DNA of 64,000 nt from Porites lobata (GCA_942486035.1 CALNXK010000008.1:2594501-2658500), one strand, 5' to 3'. Positions 35,001-41,820 are shown, numbered from the stretch's first letter. The notes: generated by a model from the letters alone, not told the origin. A program made the numbers and translations.

Positions 35001-37996
35001 TTGTAACTTACTTGCAAGAAAAACAGCTTTATCATTTTTTGCAATAGCTAAGGTGTCATTTGATGGTGACAAGGAGATACAACATTCTTGAAGCCATGAA
35101 GCTGGAGTTCCTGCTTGTTCACTTTCAATAGCTTCCTTTGAGCACACAAATCAACCCATGAATAAATACAATAACCCTAATATCAACTTGACTTCATTTG
35201 ATCAGTTATCAATAATTTTTTAGCCTAACAGGGTGGCTAACATGATGATCAAAAGTAATCAATTACAATGATGAGAACAGCTTATATACAGATGAAGAGC
35301 CATAATTATTAATACATACAACTTATGTATAAAAGGCCGCTGGATAGGTATTTTTTTGCTTCAATTAATTAAAAATTAGCCTCTCTAACCCCACTTGAGA
35401 TAAGGTATTCTTTTCAATTTTGTCATTATATGACAGTATTAGTATCTCTTTGAATCTCTAGGCACCATGATCAATTATTTGTTAATAAAAATTACCTATT
35501 TTTTTTTTTGACAGGTGGCCAGGAGGAGGAAGCTTAAAGTTGGTCTATTCACTCCATTCCCTCCACCCCACATTTATTTTAGCCCTGCTCTAGGCCCGAT
35601 TAAAGCACCCTCAGCAGTAACAATCCAAAAATTGTAAGCCATAAGCCAGGGCTTTGATAAAAAATGAATTTTTTGCTTATCCTTTGGGCAAGCAGCTCTC
35701 ATATTTTATTTTGCTTGCCCAGGGCAACTTCCTGCTTACCTAAGTTAATCATTTACTTAAGAGATGACTTGCTTGGACCCTTTTACATTGGGCAGGTGAG
35801 CTTTAAAAATTACTTGCCCAGCAAGAAAATCTGCTTGTCCCTGACTACCTTATTATGGGACTTTTTTCCAGCCCTGCAAAATGACCCTGGGCAATACAAC
35901 AATCACTGCCATAACTTTTAAAAGGCAGTACCTAGCTCTTGGGGGATTTGACACTTTTCAAAATCTGTGCATGGGGCAGATAACAAAGAAAAATTATACC
36001 TAGTGGTTAATCGAATGGTTGGTAACAAGTATTAATTGTGAATTTATCGATTTTGAATTAATTTAAAAACAAAGCTTTTAGTTAATTGAAACGTGTTTCT
36101 CACATTCGTACATGTACAAGTCTTCCTGCCAAACAAAATAGAAAAAATCAGGTCAATTTGGTTTGATTGGCTTGTTTGAGTTAGGCAATTGAGCTCACAA
36201 GTTTGATAAATCAAACTCACCAAAAAGGTCCAGTTTGATTTGAATATGCTTGATTACCAAACCAATCAAACAACAATCGACCGACAGGGTTTGATTGAGT
36301 TTGATCTGGTTCAATTGACTACACTGGTATTATGATATTGATTATTGGGAAAAAGCATCTATACAGAGGACTGACCTCTAACATGAATTAGAAATACGGA
36401 TTTTATTTTATCTAACATTTAATTCAGTGTACAATGCTTCCAACTTTTGAATCCTGCAAAGTGATTATTGTGTCGGTAAAACAATACCGTACTAATATAC
36501 ATAACTATTATTAACTTGTTCTTACCGTCCAGCCCCACTCTTCACAGTCAACTTCCCATCCCGCTGAAATGAAAAATCATGTATTGCAGAGCTGCAAAGG
36601 CTATTGAATTAAACACCTGTAAAACCCACCCACCCCCATCACCCCCCGCCAGTTGAGGAAAAATGGAATTTATACACATTGAGGATTTTTTAATTTTTTC
36701 TCTAGGGGTAGAGTAAAAAAATATATGGAATTCTTTCGGGATGGAGCTTTAATTTAATTTTCTTAAAATTCTTCCGGGGCACACCCATTCTCTTTAAGGG
36801 GTAAACCCATATTTGATGAAAGTCTTCAGGGGTGAATGCAATTTTATTTAATCTTCAAGGACCAAGAAGAAAAGGTACTGTAAGTTCTCAACAGAGGGGG
36901 GGAAAATATTAAATGTTATAGCCCAATAACAGTGTAGTTAGTCATTGGACAAAGAGGTCTGACTAATATAGCTCACGTCTGATGAAATCTTAACTGTGGT
37001 CAGACATGATTTCCAGTAAACACCTGGATTAATTTTTGCTAGGCATGTGCTCCTGGCCTCTTAGAGCCCATGTCCCATTATAGTTCATCCTGAGGTCAAC
37101 TATAGACCCCACCTTAGTCACTTTTAGGAAAATGTAATTTTTGTGATCCCAACTGAGTTACCTTCTATTAATTTTATGTATCTACCTTATCAATCCTTTA
37201 AATAGGTCATCCTAAAATGAATTGACCCATTTTTTAAATTGAATGAATACGGAACACTTTACTTTTCACCTACAGTACAAACATTCTGGTACATTTGCTA
37301 ACTGTAAAATCAGTGAAGAACTTCATACCCCAAAAACCACGACCCCGCGAATGTGCGACCCCCTTCTAGTAGCTCCATTGAAAATGCTCCCCATTATAGT
37401 CAATCCAGTCGTGAAAATGCGACCCCATCCAGCGGCACATCCCTTATTAGCCTCTTATAAGGAAGTACCCCATCCCCCCGGAGGGTGAGAAATGCTGACA
37501 CAGACTAACATTTTGCAGGTGCAATAGGCCATTTTACAGTTGTGTGCTTGGTGCCCTGGCCTTTGAATAGAAGTGATGCTGGCAGTGACCTTGTTTTGTT
37601 CTAAACCTTCTTGTTTTTCATGTGCAAATCGTGGTATTCCCCCGTGAACATGATCATTTACTCATGAAAAACAACAAAGTTTGTATAAACAAACAAGGTC
37701 ATTGCCAGCCTCGCTTCTATTCAAAGGCCAGGGCACTGAGCACACAACTGTAAAAAAGGCCCATTCCCCTTATTTTAATAATTTATTGCTGTATTTTAGT
37801 TTCATAGGGCCATAAAGGAGACTTCAGAATGACTTTAATCTTGTAGCCTATTAGAAATATAGAGTCATTCGTGGAAAGTTGACTCACCGGTACTTTCTTT
37901 AACGTCCTCTTCTCCAGTTGTTGGAGCGTCATTTAATATCGAAATAACTCTGTCCACATCTTGAATACAAGCAAACACCGGCACGGAACAAGACAT
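2078..37996 (-). CDS. RAB3GAP2: RAB3GAP2, Rab3 GTPase-activating protein non-catalytic subunit (38 coding exons)
   Basis: With RAB3GAP1 this protein forms the Rab3GAP complex, which acts on Rab3 in regulated exocytosis and as exchange factor for Rab18 at the ER (family knowledge). Exons in transcript order: 37996-37888, 36563-36526, 35135-35012, 27834-27753, 27592-27545, 25676-25601, 25346-25245, 24499-24400, 21963-21862, 21516-21368, 20916-20828, 19838-19740, 19648-19509, 19081-18948, 18460-18402, 18274-18128, 17443-17361, 16564-16473, 15407-15317, 14931-14762, 14354-14060, 13778-13762, 13361-13281, 12776-12671, 11499-11330, 10522-10318, 9647-9450, 8876-8773, 8296-8230, 7998-7928, 7419-7384, 6340-6266, 5761-5697, 5215-5065, 4333-4241, 4140-3901, 3812-3651, 2221-2078. 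All have AG/GT borders and phases chain without a break; the sum is 4314 nt, 1437 residues plus stop, close to the roughly 1390 of vertebrate orthologues. Marker strings: DWTCIVAGFTSGY, GFSLYQSLRACRNQ, PPPLAYKKW, SGWLGWGSKP, FGLPDSPRHG, APKDRLCRK, VGQRLAHVILNA. No frameshift or stop was seen. Weakest calls are the 17-nt exon and the exon at 5697-5761. Confidence 0.95.
2222..3650. other. Last RAB3GAP2 intron with repeat fragments
   Basis: Non-coding. It contains a partial copy of the family that starts with the sense motif GGGA..TTAA..CAACGACGA (near 2872-2960) and a stretch at 3187-3295 with repeated ATCCACTGGATAA / TTATCCGGTGGATAA motifs that can fold back, typical of a short palindromic MITE. 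Nothing else was recognised. Confidence 0.5.
4366..4626. mobile_element. MITE with CCGTA-type TIRs and TA target site
   Basis: A 261-bp element between two TA dinucleotides. The ends are a perfect 17-bp inverted repeat, CCGTAAAATTCCGAAAA. Internally it repeats a block of the form GGGGCTTATATTTGGAGG several times. There is no coding capacity. TA duplication points to a Tc1/mariner-type transposase acting in trans. It lies in the RAB3GAP2 intron between exons at 4241 and 5065. Confidence 0.85.
5365..5682 (-). mobile_element. tRNA-derived SINE, copy 1
   Basis: On the minus strand the head at about 5600-5682 looks like a tRNA, with an A-box-like CAGCTCAGTTGGGAGA and the B box GGTTCAAACCCC. The body, at lower coordinates, is clearly related to the copy at 22290-22686 (shared blocks near ACCTACGGTTTT, GCACTTTCTTCTCAGTT and GGCTGGCCACACC). 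It lies about 15 bp from the donor of the RAB3GAP2 exon at 5697-5761. Confidence 0.8.
6430..6665 (+). repeat. Probable LINE 3' tail ending in (TTAC)n
   Basis: AT-rich sequence that ends with ACAAATAAATG and then a short TTAC repeat, as many cnidarian LINE 3' ends do. No reverse transcriptase is present. The classification is inferred from layout only. Confidence 0.35.
6894..7253. mobile_element. MITE, about 360 bp, CCCCGTTTAGACGCCGA ends
   Basis: The left end CCCCGTTTAGACGCCGAAC is mirrored on the right by a sequence whose complement reads GGCCCGGTTCAGACGCCGA. Internal copies of the motif GTTCGGCGTCTGAA add further self-complementarity. It is non-coding and intronic. The stretch before it (6665-6890) is another repeat-like segment of unknown class. 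Confidence 0.65.
8040..8186. repeat. Degenerate element with poly-G/GGCTTAATAGAGGATTTACGGTA end
   Basis: The right end GGCTTAATAGAGGATTTAC resembles, in reverse complement, the sequence at 58465-58500 (AGTAAATCCTCTATAAAGCCC). The two look like ends of one MITE family with C/G-rich subterminal runs. No coding capacity is seen. Confidence 0.45.
9648..10317. other. RAB3GAP2 intron, nothing recognised
   Basis: Non-coding intron of about 670 bp between two well-supported exons. I saw no clear repeat, RNA gene or long open frame. Confidence 0.5.
10569..10936. mobile_element. MITE family 'TAGGGA..TTAAGCAACCACGACG', copy 1
   Basis: An element of about 370 bp with inverted ends: left TAGGGATCTTAAGC and a CGACGGCGG block, right a CGTCGTCG block and TATAGCTCCCTA. 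The middle shares blocks such as TTTATGGAGGACGTG, AATAAACGCGACAAACTTTG and CGTCACTGCACGACTTCGAC with copies at 15676-16038 and 39690-39860, and with fragments at 2872, 14500 and 49200. Confidence 0.75.
12216..12243. repeat. ATT microsatellite
   Basis: A perfect ATT run in a RAB3GAP2 intron. Confidence 0.9.
12290..12580 (+). repeat. LINE-like 3' tail ending in (ATT)n
   Basis: A T-rich stretch with TGTACATAGGG and AATAAAG just before a 60-bp perfect ATT run (12519-12580). This layout is typical of CR1/L2-type LINE 3' ends. It is intronic, less than 100 bp from the RAB3GAP2 exon at 12671-12776. Confidence 0.45.
13585..13621. repeat. T25-G12 homopolymer junction
   Basis: Twenty-five T directly followed by twelve G. 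A second T-run followed by a G-run is at 16748-16786. Both are intronic and non-coding. Confidence 0.9.
13762..13778 (-). CDS. RAB3GAP2: RAB3GAP2 17-nt microexon
   Basis: Seventeen bases flanked by a pyrimidine-rich acceptor ending TTGCAG and a GTTAGT donor. They shift the phase from 1 to 0 exactly as needed: without it, the exon at 14060-14354 joined to the one at 13281-13361 meets a stop codon. With it the protein reads VQLG-ASFLFK-KCLFGD, which lines up with the vertebrate segment ALGSFFFWKCLHG. Confidence 0.8.
14395..14617. repeat. Fragment of the 370-bp MITE family
   Basis: The 3' half from about 14510 (TTCAGCGAGTTGGAATACAC to GCTAAAGCTCCCTA) matches the right half of the element at 10569-10936. 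The left part shares GAGAGGGTGTGG and CAGTTGTCTGTTGAGT with the neighbouring exon at 14060-14354, so it looks like a local partial duplication of that exon next to a MITE fragment. Confidence 0.55.
15472..15673. mobile_element. Foldback MITE, about 200 bp
   Basis: The left arm AGCTTGCGTAGCAAGCGCTT and onward through a GGTTTCGGA block is mirrored by the right end (complement AGCTTGTGTAGTAAACGTTT). The core is GC-rich (GCGCGAAAAATGG). It abuts the next MITE at 15676. Confidence 0.7.
15676..16038. mobile_element. MITE family 'TAGGGA..TTAAGCAACCACGACG', copy 2
   Basis: Starts TAGGGAGCTTAAGCAACCAC and ends in a CGTCGTCGTC block and GCTTAAGGTCC. It shares many internal blocks with the copy at 10569-10936, such as TTTATGGAGGACGTG. 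Non-coding and intronic. Confidence 0.75.
16366..16411. repeat. Short GC-rich hairpin
   Basis: GTAGCCTCCCACGCAGGCGTT is followed, after a two-base gap, by its near-complement AACGCCCGCGTGGGAAGCTAC. The GCCTCCCACGCAGGCG core recurs in coral repeats as I remember them. Confidence 0.7.
16748..16786. repeat. T33-G6 homopolymer junction
   Basis: Thirty-three T followed by six G, of the same form as the run at 13585-13621. Confidence 0.9.
16933..17078. mobile_element. Foldback MITE
   Basis: The left end CCTGTGAGTAAGCTCTCCATT is mirrored by AATGGAGCGCTTGTTAGCAGG at the right end. The centre is GC-rich with GAG-GCGAG type motifs (TCACGCGAGAGGAGACGCGAG). Confidence 0.65.
17700..18065. repeat. Repeat with paired GGTCTGTACTCT motifs
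   Basis: GGTCTGTACTCTTATTGACCA at 17743 and GGTCTGTACTCTCATCGACCA at 18018 suggest a short interspersed element. The class is unknown, and it contains no coding sequence. Confidence 0.4.
18128..27834 (-). CDS. RAB3GAP2: RAB3GAP2 N-terminal domain exons (exons 4-16)
   Basis: These thirteen exons code for most of the conserved N-terminal domain (Pfam family RAB3GAP2_N by memory), thought to fold as a beta-propeller-like module. The order of conserved strings follows the vertebrate protein: VVWSGSLSVEEG, DWTCIVAGFTSGYMRIY, ELAILYPKAMVIIDGFSLYQ, PPPLAYKKWRFDG, ASFLGGYNANISG, SGWLGWGSKP, FGLPDSPRHGNSITLSPNG, DEFGRVMLLDAKR, LFLVIYATKRGILE, QGPRVAAFNVGKDCRLLYAG, TFTVPFHCAL. The exon at 19509-19648 carries the most conserved stretch. 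The introns hold foldback elements, a microsatellite and a tRNA-SINE copy. Confidence 0.93.
19985..20043. repeat. AAT/ACA microsatellite
   Basis: An imperfect AAT run of about 55 bp in a RAB3GAP2 intron. Confidence 0.9.
20551..20636. repeat. Near-perfect 41-bp hairpin with 4-nt loop
   Basis: Arms 20551-20591 and 20596-20636 pair over 41 bp with a single mismatch around the loop GAGT. Stem landmarks are ATTATTCAAACAGTGGGAAC and GGTGGCAGTTCCCACTG. It lies in the RAB3GAP2 intron between exons at 19740 and 20828. It could be a minimal palindromic MITE or a transcribed hairpin RNA; the sequence alone does not decide. Confidence 0.85.
22290..22686 (-). mobile_element. tRNA-derived SINE, copy 2
   Basis: The minus-strand tRNA-like head at 22613-22684 has an A-box-like TTAGCTCAGCTGGGAGA and the B box GGTTCAAACCCC, and the body is shared with the copy at 5365-5682. 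This copy is longer on the tail side. Divergence between the two copies is easy to see by eye, so neither is recent. Confidence 0.8.
23563..24296. mobile_element. TIR element of 734 bp with CAGTGTTCCAGCCAGA ends
   Basis: Left end CAGTGTTCCAGCCAGA is exactly mirrored at the right end (TCTGGCTGGAACACTG). Both sides also carry a GGGCCA-A-TGGCCC block just inside. GGAAT directly precedes the left end and directly follows the right end, a possible 5-bp target duplication. On the minus strand around 23830-23940 there is a charged coding-like remnant (VCNEKVDGGEAVQKKRKEAD). Probably a non-autonomous DNA transposon with a relic of an exon. Confidence 0.65.
24571..25018. mobile_element. MITE with AGTCAAACCTCC-type ends
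   Basis: Left AGTCAAACCTCCTGTGGGTG and the complement of the right end AGTCGAGCCTCCATGTGCG are similar inverted ends. GTGGTTGC..GTGGTCACTTA motifs recur inside and also at 22925-22985, where a partial copy lies. Intronic. Confidence 0.65.
25740..26340. repeat. Probable decayed LINE fragment
   Basis: The plus strand contains broken coding-like pieces near 26160-26300 (CATTACGTAGATATATGGAA, CTCGCTGCCCAATTCAGTGG, TGGATCATCCATACATAAG) of the kind seen at the C-terminal end of LINE reverse transcriptases (a Trp-Asn-x-Leu-Pro motif: TGGAACTCGCTGCCC). No frame is intact. Confidence 0.4.
26519..26811. mobile_element. Two adjacent foldback elements
   Basis: The first (about 26519-26640) pairs CGAAATTTCTCTTCG..GTTGAAAAATATTTT with its complement near 26600-26627. 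The second (26645-26811) has 31-bp matching arms built around ATAAACACCAATGAAATACCA. They are non-coding and lie in the intron upstream of the exon at 25601-25676. Confidence 0.75.
27189..27370. mobile_element. Long foldback element
   Basis: The arms GCAATAGAAAAC..CTGATATAAACACTCG..GAATTCTCGACAGTTATGCA and their complement meet at a short loop near 27278-27290. The two arms are about 85 bp each and pair over most of their length. Confidence 0.8.
27909..28068. mobile_element. Tc1/mariner-type MITE, 160 bp, TA target site
   Basis: TIRs CAGTCTAACCTCT and CAGTCAAACCTCT are flanked by TA on both sides. The inside repeats ACGGACACCTCT and GTGTCCGTATTA. These ends are typical of the pogo/Tigger branch. 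A related GTGTCCGTATTAAGCGGG sequence is at 55735-55930. Confidence 0.75.
28583..28751 (+). repeat. 5' LTR
   Basis: A 169-bp direct repeat whose own ends are an 8-bp inverted repeat, CGCCAGTA and TACTGGCG. I compared it by eye with 33905-34073 and saw no difference. It is followed directly by TGGTGGCAGCGC, a plausible tRNA primer-binding site. Confidence 0.9.
28897..29666 (+). pseudogene. gag-like region, frameshifted
   Basis: Begins at an ATG at 28897 (MASTLRAPKQWSL) and runs through three reading frames to a stop near 29666. The longest open piece (29082-29666, 194 residues) has conserved-looking strings such as NFLELMLGQIANYCP, GAHFLDFAGLHLEADERPED and VKQRYGTELRSRTLASIKPE. It forms the particle protein in intact relatives. 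The frame changes before 29082 make it non-functional. The zinc knuckle that follows (CPLC, then His and Cys) is again in a different frame. Confidence 0.7.
29970..30228 (+). pseudogene. Retroviral-type aspartic protease remnant
   Basis: ITIDSGATGNMIR gives the catalytic Asp-Ser-Gly-Ala motif, followed after about 60 residues by FTLKGLVVENLGVDILAGTP, which looks like the flap and C-terminal hydrophobic part. Open from about 29970 to the stop after 30228. It is separated by frame from gag and RT. Confidence 0.7.
30830..31890 (+). pseudogene. Reverse transcriptase and start of RNase H, frameshifted
   Basis: Strings typical of LTR-element RT are scattered over all three frames: LKAL-type Asp-Leu-Thr-Ser-Ala near 31130, KYCGVATPF, the active site KIADDLY at 31312-31332 and the downstream DLRLSASKTIINP and ILGWIWNAGTL. 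A single missing base near 31143 breaks the conserved Phe-Tyr-Gln. RNase H begins with LWIVTDG at about 31752. No intact polymerase can be made. Confidence 0.75.
31892..33136 (+). pseudogene. RNase H C-part and integrase, 414-codon open frame
   Basis: The longest open piece of pol. It starts inside RNase H (ALAIAVATKHFSPYL, then ILTDSKPCVQAFEK), continues to a linker, then the integrase zinc-binding module (ALHIQLTHP, then ACHICAS, giving the HHCC set) and a core region with KNPIAERAVQEVESELL near its end. The core between 32690 and 32900 looks frameshifted, since the expected Asp-containing segments are not readable. A further piece to 33764 holds a DLVYLYADRNKTRARDRYLV-type C-terminal domain and a Pro/Ser/Asp-rich tail. 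Confidence 0.75.
33887..33901 (+). promoter_or_regulatory. Polypurine tract
   Basis: AAAGAAAGGAAAAAGAGG lies just before the 3' LTR, where plus-strand priming of an LTR element takes place. Confidence 0.7.
33905..34073 (+). repeat. 3' LTR
   Basis: Identical by eye to 28583-28751 over 169 bp. It is followed by CCACACAACC, which does not repeat the sequence before the 5' LTR (TTTTCCCA) beyond the trinucleotide CCA. Confidence 0.9.
34079..34530 (+). pseudogene. Fragment of a non-LTR retrotransposon C-terminal region
   Basis: Readable pieces on the plus strand include FWDVPVYADQTEVGANRVG, LLEMSCPWIDN, KLKRQYPGFEIK and, near 34450-34520, LRRMQEAVEHFLTSRFNIAG. I associate this order with the last, nuclease-like part of R2/NeSL-type LINE proteins. 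The frame is broken after the first 60 codons. It directly abuts the LTR element, which may have inserted into it, though I could not find the other half upstream of 28583. Confidence 0.45.
35590..35880. repeat. Repeat with CAGGGCT/AGCCCTG ends and GCTTGCCC motifs
   Basis: CCAGGGCTTTGATAAAAAATG at 35646 is mirrored by CCAGCCCTG near 35868, with several TTGCTTGCCC / GGGCAAG motifs inside. Probably a short non-autonomous element in the RAB3GAP2 intron. Confidence 0.45.
36580..37500. repeat. Intron sequence with several short repeat fragments
   Basis: Includes C-rich AACCCACCCACCCCCATCACC at 36625, an ATTCTTCCGGGGCACACCC-type segment, and GCGACCC..GAAAATGCGACCCC..GGAAGTACCCCATCCCCC at 37350-37490, all of which look like pieces of coral interspersed repeats. 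No gene was recognised. Confidence 0.4.
37526..37762. mobile_element. Foldback MITE, 237 bp
   Basis: Arms of about 70 bp: GGCCATTTTACAGTTGTGTG..CCTGGCCTTTGAATAGAAGTG is mirrored by CTTCTATTCAAAGGCCAGG..CACACAACTGTAAAAAAGGCC. It lies in the first RAB3GAP2 intron, about 130 bp from exon 1. Confidence 0.85.
37888..37996 (-). CDS. RAB3GAP2: RAB3GAP2 first coding exon
   Basis: The start codon is at 37996-37994. The protein opens MSCSVPVFACIQDVDRVI, which parallels the vertebrate N-terminus (Met-Ala-Cys-Ser, then an aromatic/hydrophobic stretch ending in Gln-Asp). The exon ends in phase 1 before GTGAGT. The next exon (36526-36563) adds the conserved Trp-rich segment AGWEVDCEEWGW. The promoter and 5' UTR must lie above 37996, beside the inverted duplication that begins at 38173. 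Confidence 0.85.
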
Positions 37997-38172
37997 TACG
38001 GCTCACATTTCGTTTCTGAGTAACCTTTTTCGGTTTACTTCCACAAGACGATCGCAGGAGAAACTGTACTTCACACGTCGGCCATTTTGTTTGGTAGGCA
38101 CTTCATGTATGGTGATGTATGATTGTCTTGGTTTATAACAGCTGACCGAGCCCTCGTGGTATCGCGTCTTCA

Positions 38173-38750
38173 CACAGGCGGCCCAGACGTAGTATGTGTC
38201 ACTGAATGAATATATGAATATCCACATGGACAAATTATTGCGATGAGTCGTCGAAACTCTCATGGACTAAAATAGTCTAAAAGTCAAAATATAACAAAAC
38301 AAAGCTAAGATACCTTTAACTGAACGTATCCTTGTCTTTCCTGGCTGGTTTAAGCGGCATTTTGTTGAGTTTTGAAATTGTAGGTACTATCCACTAAAGA
38401 AGAATTAAAGGCTGGCTACAAAACAAACAGACCATCTCCACGCGCCTTCACACGAAGCGCTATAAATTCGAGAATAATCGACGAATCTGCTGCAAATAAC
38501 CATCGGCTAATTTGCAGGTAACGTGTGCTCCTGCTTCTGGCTCGCTTGCTCCACAAAACCCATCGCAACTGCACAATAATTGCTCGCTCATCAACAACCA
38601 CTGTTGACCTTTACGCTTCGATATGACCGCAAACGACCAGGTTTAATACGCGTCGTGACGCGACGTGAATATTCAAGCTTAGCGACCGCGTTCGCGCAAC
38701 AATGCAGCACTTGCTATGGGAGGGATGGTACTATTGCTTCTAGGTCAATC
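38173..38750 (-). repeat. Left arm of a 578-bp inverted duplication
   Basis: Pairs with 39957-40534. The arms have equal length and I saw only two or three base differences (for example near 38741 and 38491). The left arm starts 177 bp upstream of the RAB3GAP2 start codon and probably includes its promoter or 5' UTR, although no core promoter element was identified. Confidence 0.9.
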
Positions 38751-39956
38751 GACTGACCGAAGGTTAGCTGCGTTAGTTTTGACCAGAAAACAAAAGGCGA
38801 TTGCGGGACCGTCCGTAAGTTTTCAACAGGGCAGCCCTGGTTTTCAAGTTCGAATTCTTCTAACGTTCGCTGTCTCAGCTGCTGTCACATTGTTCGTCCA
38901 GCCGCTTGCATAGGTTCTTGACTCTACCAGACTTATTTGCTTAGATTAACAACGTCTTACTCCATAATATGTTGTCCAAACTGGTGAAGGAGGACGAGAA
39001 TTTTCCGCCCAGGAAAAAGGCAAAATCTGGCCCCCGCTATGCAGCTGAATAGAAGATACAGCTGAAGATATCGTAAAGTAAAATTTATGTGCGCGATATC
39101 TTTTTTTATTATTATTATTATTCTCAAAACTCAGGGGCACCCAACGATGATTTCCCCCTAAAGGCATTGAAAACACATTTAAGGCTGTCCAGAGTGCTTT
39201 TGCATGCATTCTAAACAGCGCTTACATAAATTTAGTCAGGAGGGCTAAAAGCGAAGCTAATGATTTATAGTTTGCTCATACTAAATATAAAATATATCGT
39301 GTAATGCTAAGCGGAGAAGGCAACGAGACAGGGCCACCCAACGACTGTTTCCTCAAATACTTTCAATTGAAAACACTTCTGTAGCTATTCATAAAGTGCT
39401 TTTAGCTCTATAGAAATGCATTCTAAGTGGCGCTATAAAATTTGCATCTCAGTGTTCGGCCATTCTAGAGGAACTTGAGTCTTTTCAAAATTACGAGGAA
39501 TTCAGAATTATTTTCCCGAAAATTTTAGATGCAATTTAACGTATTACGAAGGAGATAATTTTTCAGATACCTTCTTTCATCACATTTTTGAATCCGAAAA
39601 TTTTAGGATTCCATTTTACTCTCTACGAAAAATAGCCTAACCCGGTGAGTGAAATGTGAAAAATTAAAAGTTGGATGCCCTTGACCAGAACTGTGAAAAA
39701 CAACAATAGGTCTAATTGCAGCACACTTTCTTGTACATTTTCTTGCCGTTGATTTGCATGACTTCAACGTGAAACGTCCAGAAAACTTCCTGGTTTTCAC
39801 TTTTTATGGAGAAAATGTGGTATATGTTCTTGTTCACTTTTTCCACTGCCGCTCATTTTTTTTAGGTCCGCTATAAGATTCGTATCTGTTCGGTGCTCCT
39901 TGGGCAAATTGGATCTTTTTAAAAATTACATGGGCTTCAATATTATTTTCCCGATT
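38751..39956. other. Spacer of the inverted duplication
   Basis: 1206 bp without a gene. It holds two similar segments, about 39128-39215 and 39334-39430, sharing CACCCAACGA, ATTGAAAACAC and GTGCTTTT..ATGCATTCTAA, and at 39690-39860 a partial copy of the MITE family described at 10569. Several of these look like coral interspersed repeats. Confidence 0.6.
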
Positions 39957-40534
39957 GATTGACCTGGAAGCAATAGTACCATCCCTCCCATAGCAAGTGC
40001 TGCATTGTTGCGCGAACGCGGTCGCTAAGCTTGAATATTCACGTCGCGTCACGACGCGTATTAAACCTGGTCGTTTGCGGTCATATCGAAGCGTAAAGGT
40101 CAACAGTGGTTGTTGATGAGCGAGCAATTATTGTGCAGTTGCGATGGGTTTTGTGGAGCAAGCGAGCCAGAAGCAGGAGCACACGTTACCTGCAAATTAG
40201 CCGATGGTTATTTGGAGCAGATTCGTCGATTATTCTCGAATTTATAGCGCTTCGTGTGAAGGCGCGTGGAGATGGTCTGTTTGTTTTGTAGCCAGCCTTT
40301 AATTCTTCTTTAGTGGATAGTACCTACAATTTCAAAACTCAACAAAATGCCGCTTAAACCAGCCAGGAAAGACAAGGATACGTTCAGTTAAAGGTATCTT
40401 AGCTTTGTTTTGTTATATTTTGACTTTTAGACTATTTTAGTCCATGAGAGTTTCGACGACTCATCGCAATAATTTGTCCATGTGGATATTCATATATTCA
40501 TTCAGTGACACATACTACGTCTGGGCCGCCTGTG
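39957..40534 (+). repeat. Right arm of the 578-bp inverted duplication
   Basis: Reverse complement of 38173-38750. It points away from RAB3GAP2, so if the copied segment contains a promoter it would drive transcription rightwards from here. No RAB3GAP2 coding sequence follows it. Confidence 0.9.
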
Positions 40535-40640
40535 GTCTTCACCACTATCCTTGCTCGATTTCAACTAAGCAAGACATAAACACGCCGTCCTGTTTGAAAG
40601 CCGTCATAGGCATAAATTGTAAATTCACGTTATGGTGTCA

Positions 40641-40838
40641 GGGTGCAAAGAAAGTCAGTTTTACCGCCTGCCATTCGGGCAAGCTGTAGTTAGCCCCAAA
40701 AACCTTTTTGATTAGCAGGATTGATTACCATCAGTGTACAATCCTTCGATAATTTGAATTTCCCCCCCATAAAACACTAGCCCGATAGCAAAATCTACTA
40801 GCCCCGGGCTATCGGACATGACTTTCTTTGCACGCTGG
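40641..40838. mobile_element. MITE with GTGCAAAGAAAGTCA ends
   Basis: GGTGCAAAGAAAGTCA at the left is mirrored by TGACTTTCTTTGCACGC at the right. The inside holds ACTAGCCCGATAGC and GCCCCGGGCTATCGG motifs. It is non-coding. The rest of 40535-41722 shows repeat-like pieces (AAATCATACCCTGT twice, AACCCATTGACGGCAGTGCC) but no gene. Confidence 0.65.
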
Positions 40839-41722
40839 GTCTGTCATTGCCTTTGTGCACTTGGAGTACAATCAATTCCATCAAGCAAATCAAATCAATC
40901 GTGCAGGCAATAGCGGACGACTCGAAGACTCAAGAGATGTGAGCAGGAAAAACAGCGAGGGGAGTGGGGTATTAGGACAAACTCGCCCAAATCATACCCT
41001 GTTAAATTTAGGACAGAGAGGACAAAAATCATACCCTGTCCAGTGGCACATTTCCGTGGAGGGAGGACAGTCTGGAGGGAGTATTCCCTGGGGTGTTGTA
41101 GCCGCTGACAGAAGTTTCGCTATTATATGCGGTGCTCATTGGAACGCCTTAACCCATTGACGGCAGTGCCGAACGAGACCGGCCGTACAAGATCTAGACG
41201 GGGTCTAGACCACACTGCTTTTCATAAAACATTGCAACTTTCTCGATGGTGCGCAGTTGTGAGCATTGAGTAGAAAGTCCTACAATTAGGAATATCCAAT
41301 AAAAAAAATCTCAGCTCTCTTTGCAAAATATTAATTTTTGAATTTGGACAAGAACAAAAATGACCGTTATTAACGTCATAGAAAAAACGACACACTTATC
41401 ACATTTTTTGTCTTCAGGTTTTTTAATAGCGTGCGTTGCAGCCGGCCCACGCACTCGTCTAAACCATTAATATAGTCTCTCTATTTAGTCGCTCCTTACA
41501 GAAGGTTTAGAGCGTGACGCAGGCAAGGTTTTTTACAGAAATCGTCGTTGCAAAACCAAAAGTCGACATTCACATTAAAATTCAGTCCCTGTTCTAGCGT
41601 AGAGGTAACTTTTTTGGTCTTATTAGCAGTTTCTCGGGCCGAGCTACAGGACTACTGACCCTGGCTCCAGAGGTCCGTTCTCAAAATACCTAATATGAAA
41701 AACCGTGCTTACGGTTTGATAA

Positions 41723-41730
41723 GGATCCCG
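41723..41730. repeat. Target-site duplication, left copy (GGATCCCG)
   Basis: GGATCCCG stands directly outside the left TIR. The same eight bases stand directly outside the right TIR at 52680-52687. Confidence 0.9.
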
Positions 41731-41820
41731 GGTAGGTACTTCATATATGATTATTATTATGTACCTAAACATAGTTATTATATCTTACTATATATTATTA
41801 TTATTACACTATAAACACCT
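41731..41820 (+). repeat. Left TIR, unique part
   Basis: Ninety bases, AT-rich, containing ATTATTATTATGTACCTAAA and ending ATAAACACCT where the array starts. Matches 52590-52679 in reverse complement with one mismatch (ATAGTTATT against ATAATTATT). Confidence 0.92.

Noticed and set aside
38003..38263. Minus-strand open frame (86 codons) with a copy at 40444-40689
   Set aside because: Its similarity to the other copy is explained by the inverted duplication, and the two copies diverge in frame where the duplication stops. It has no known resemblance.
38416..38601. Minus-strand 61-codon frame repeated at 40106-40291
   Set aside because: The pair only reflects the 578-bp inverted arms. Conservation is at DNA level, not selected at protein level as far as can be seen.
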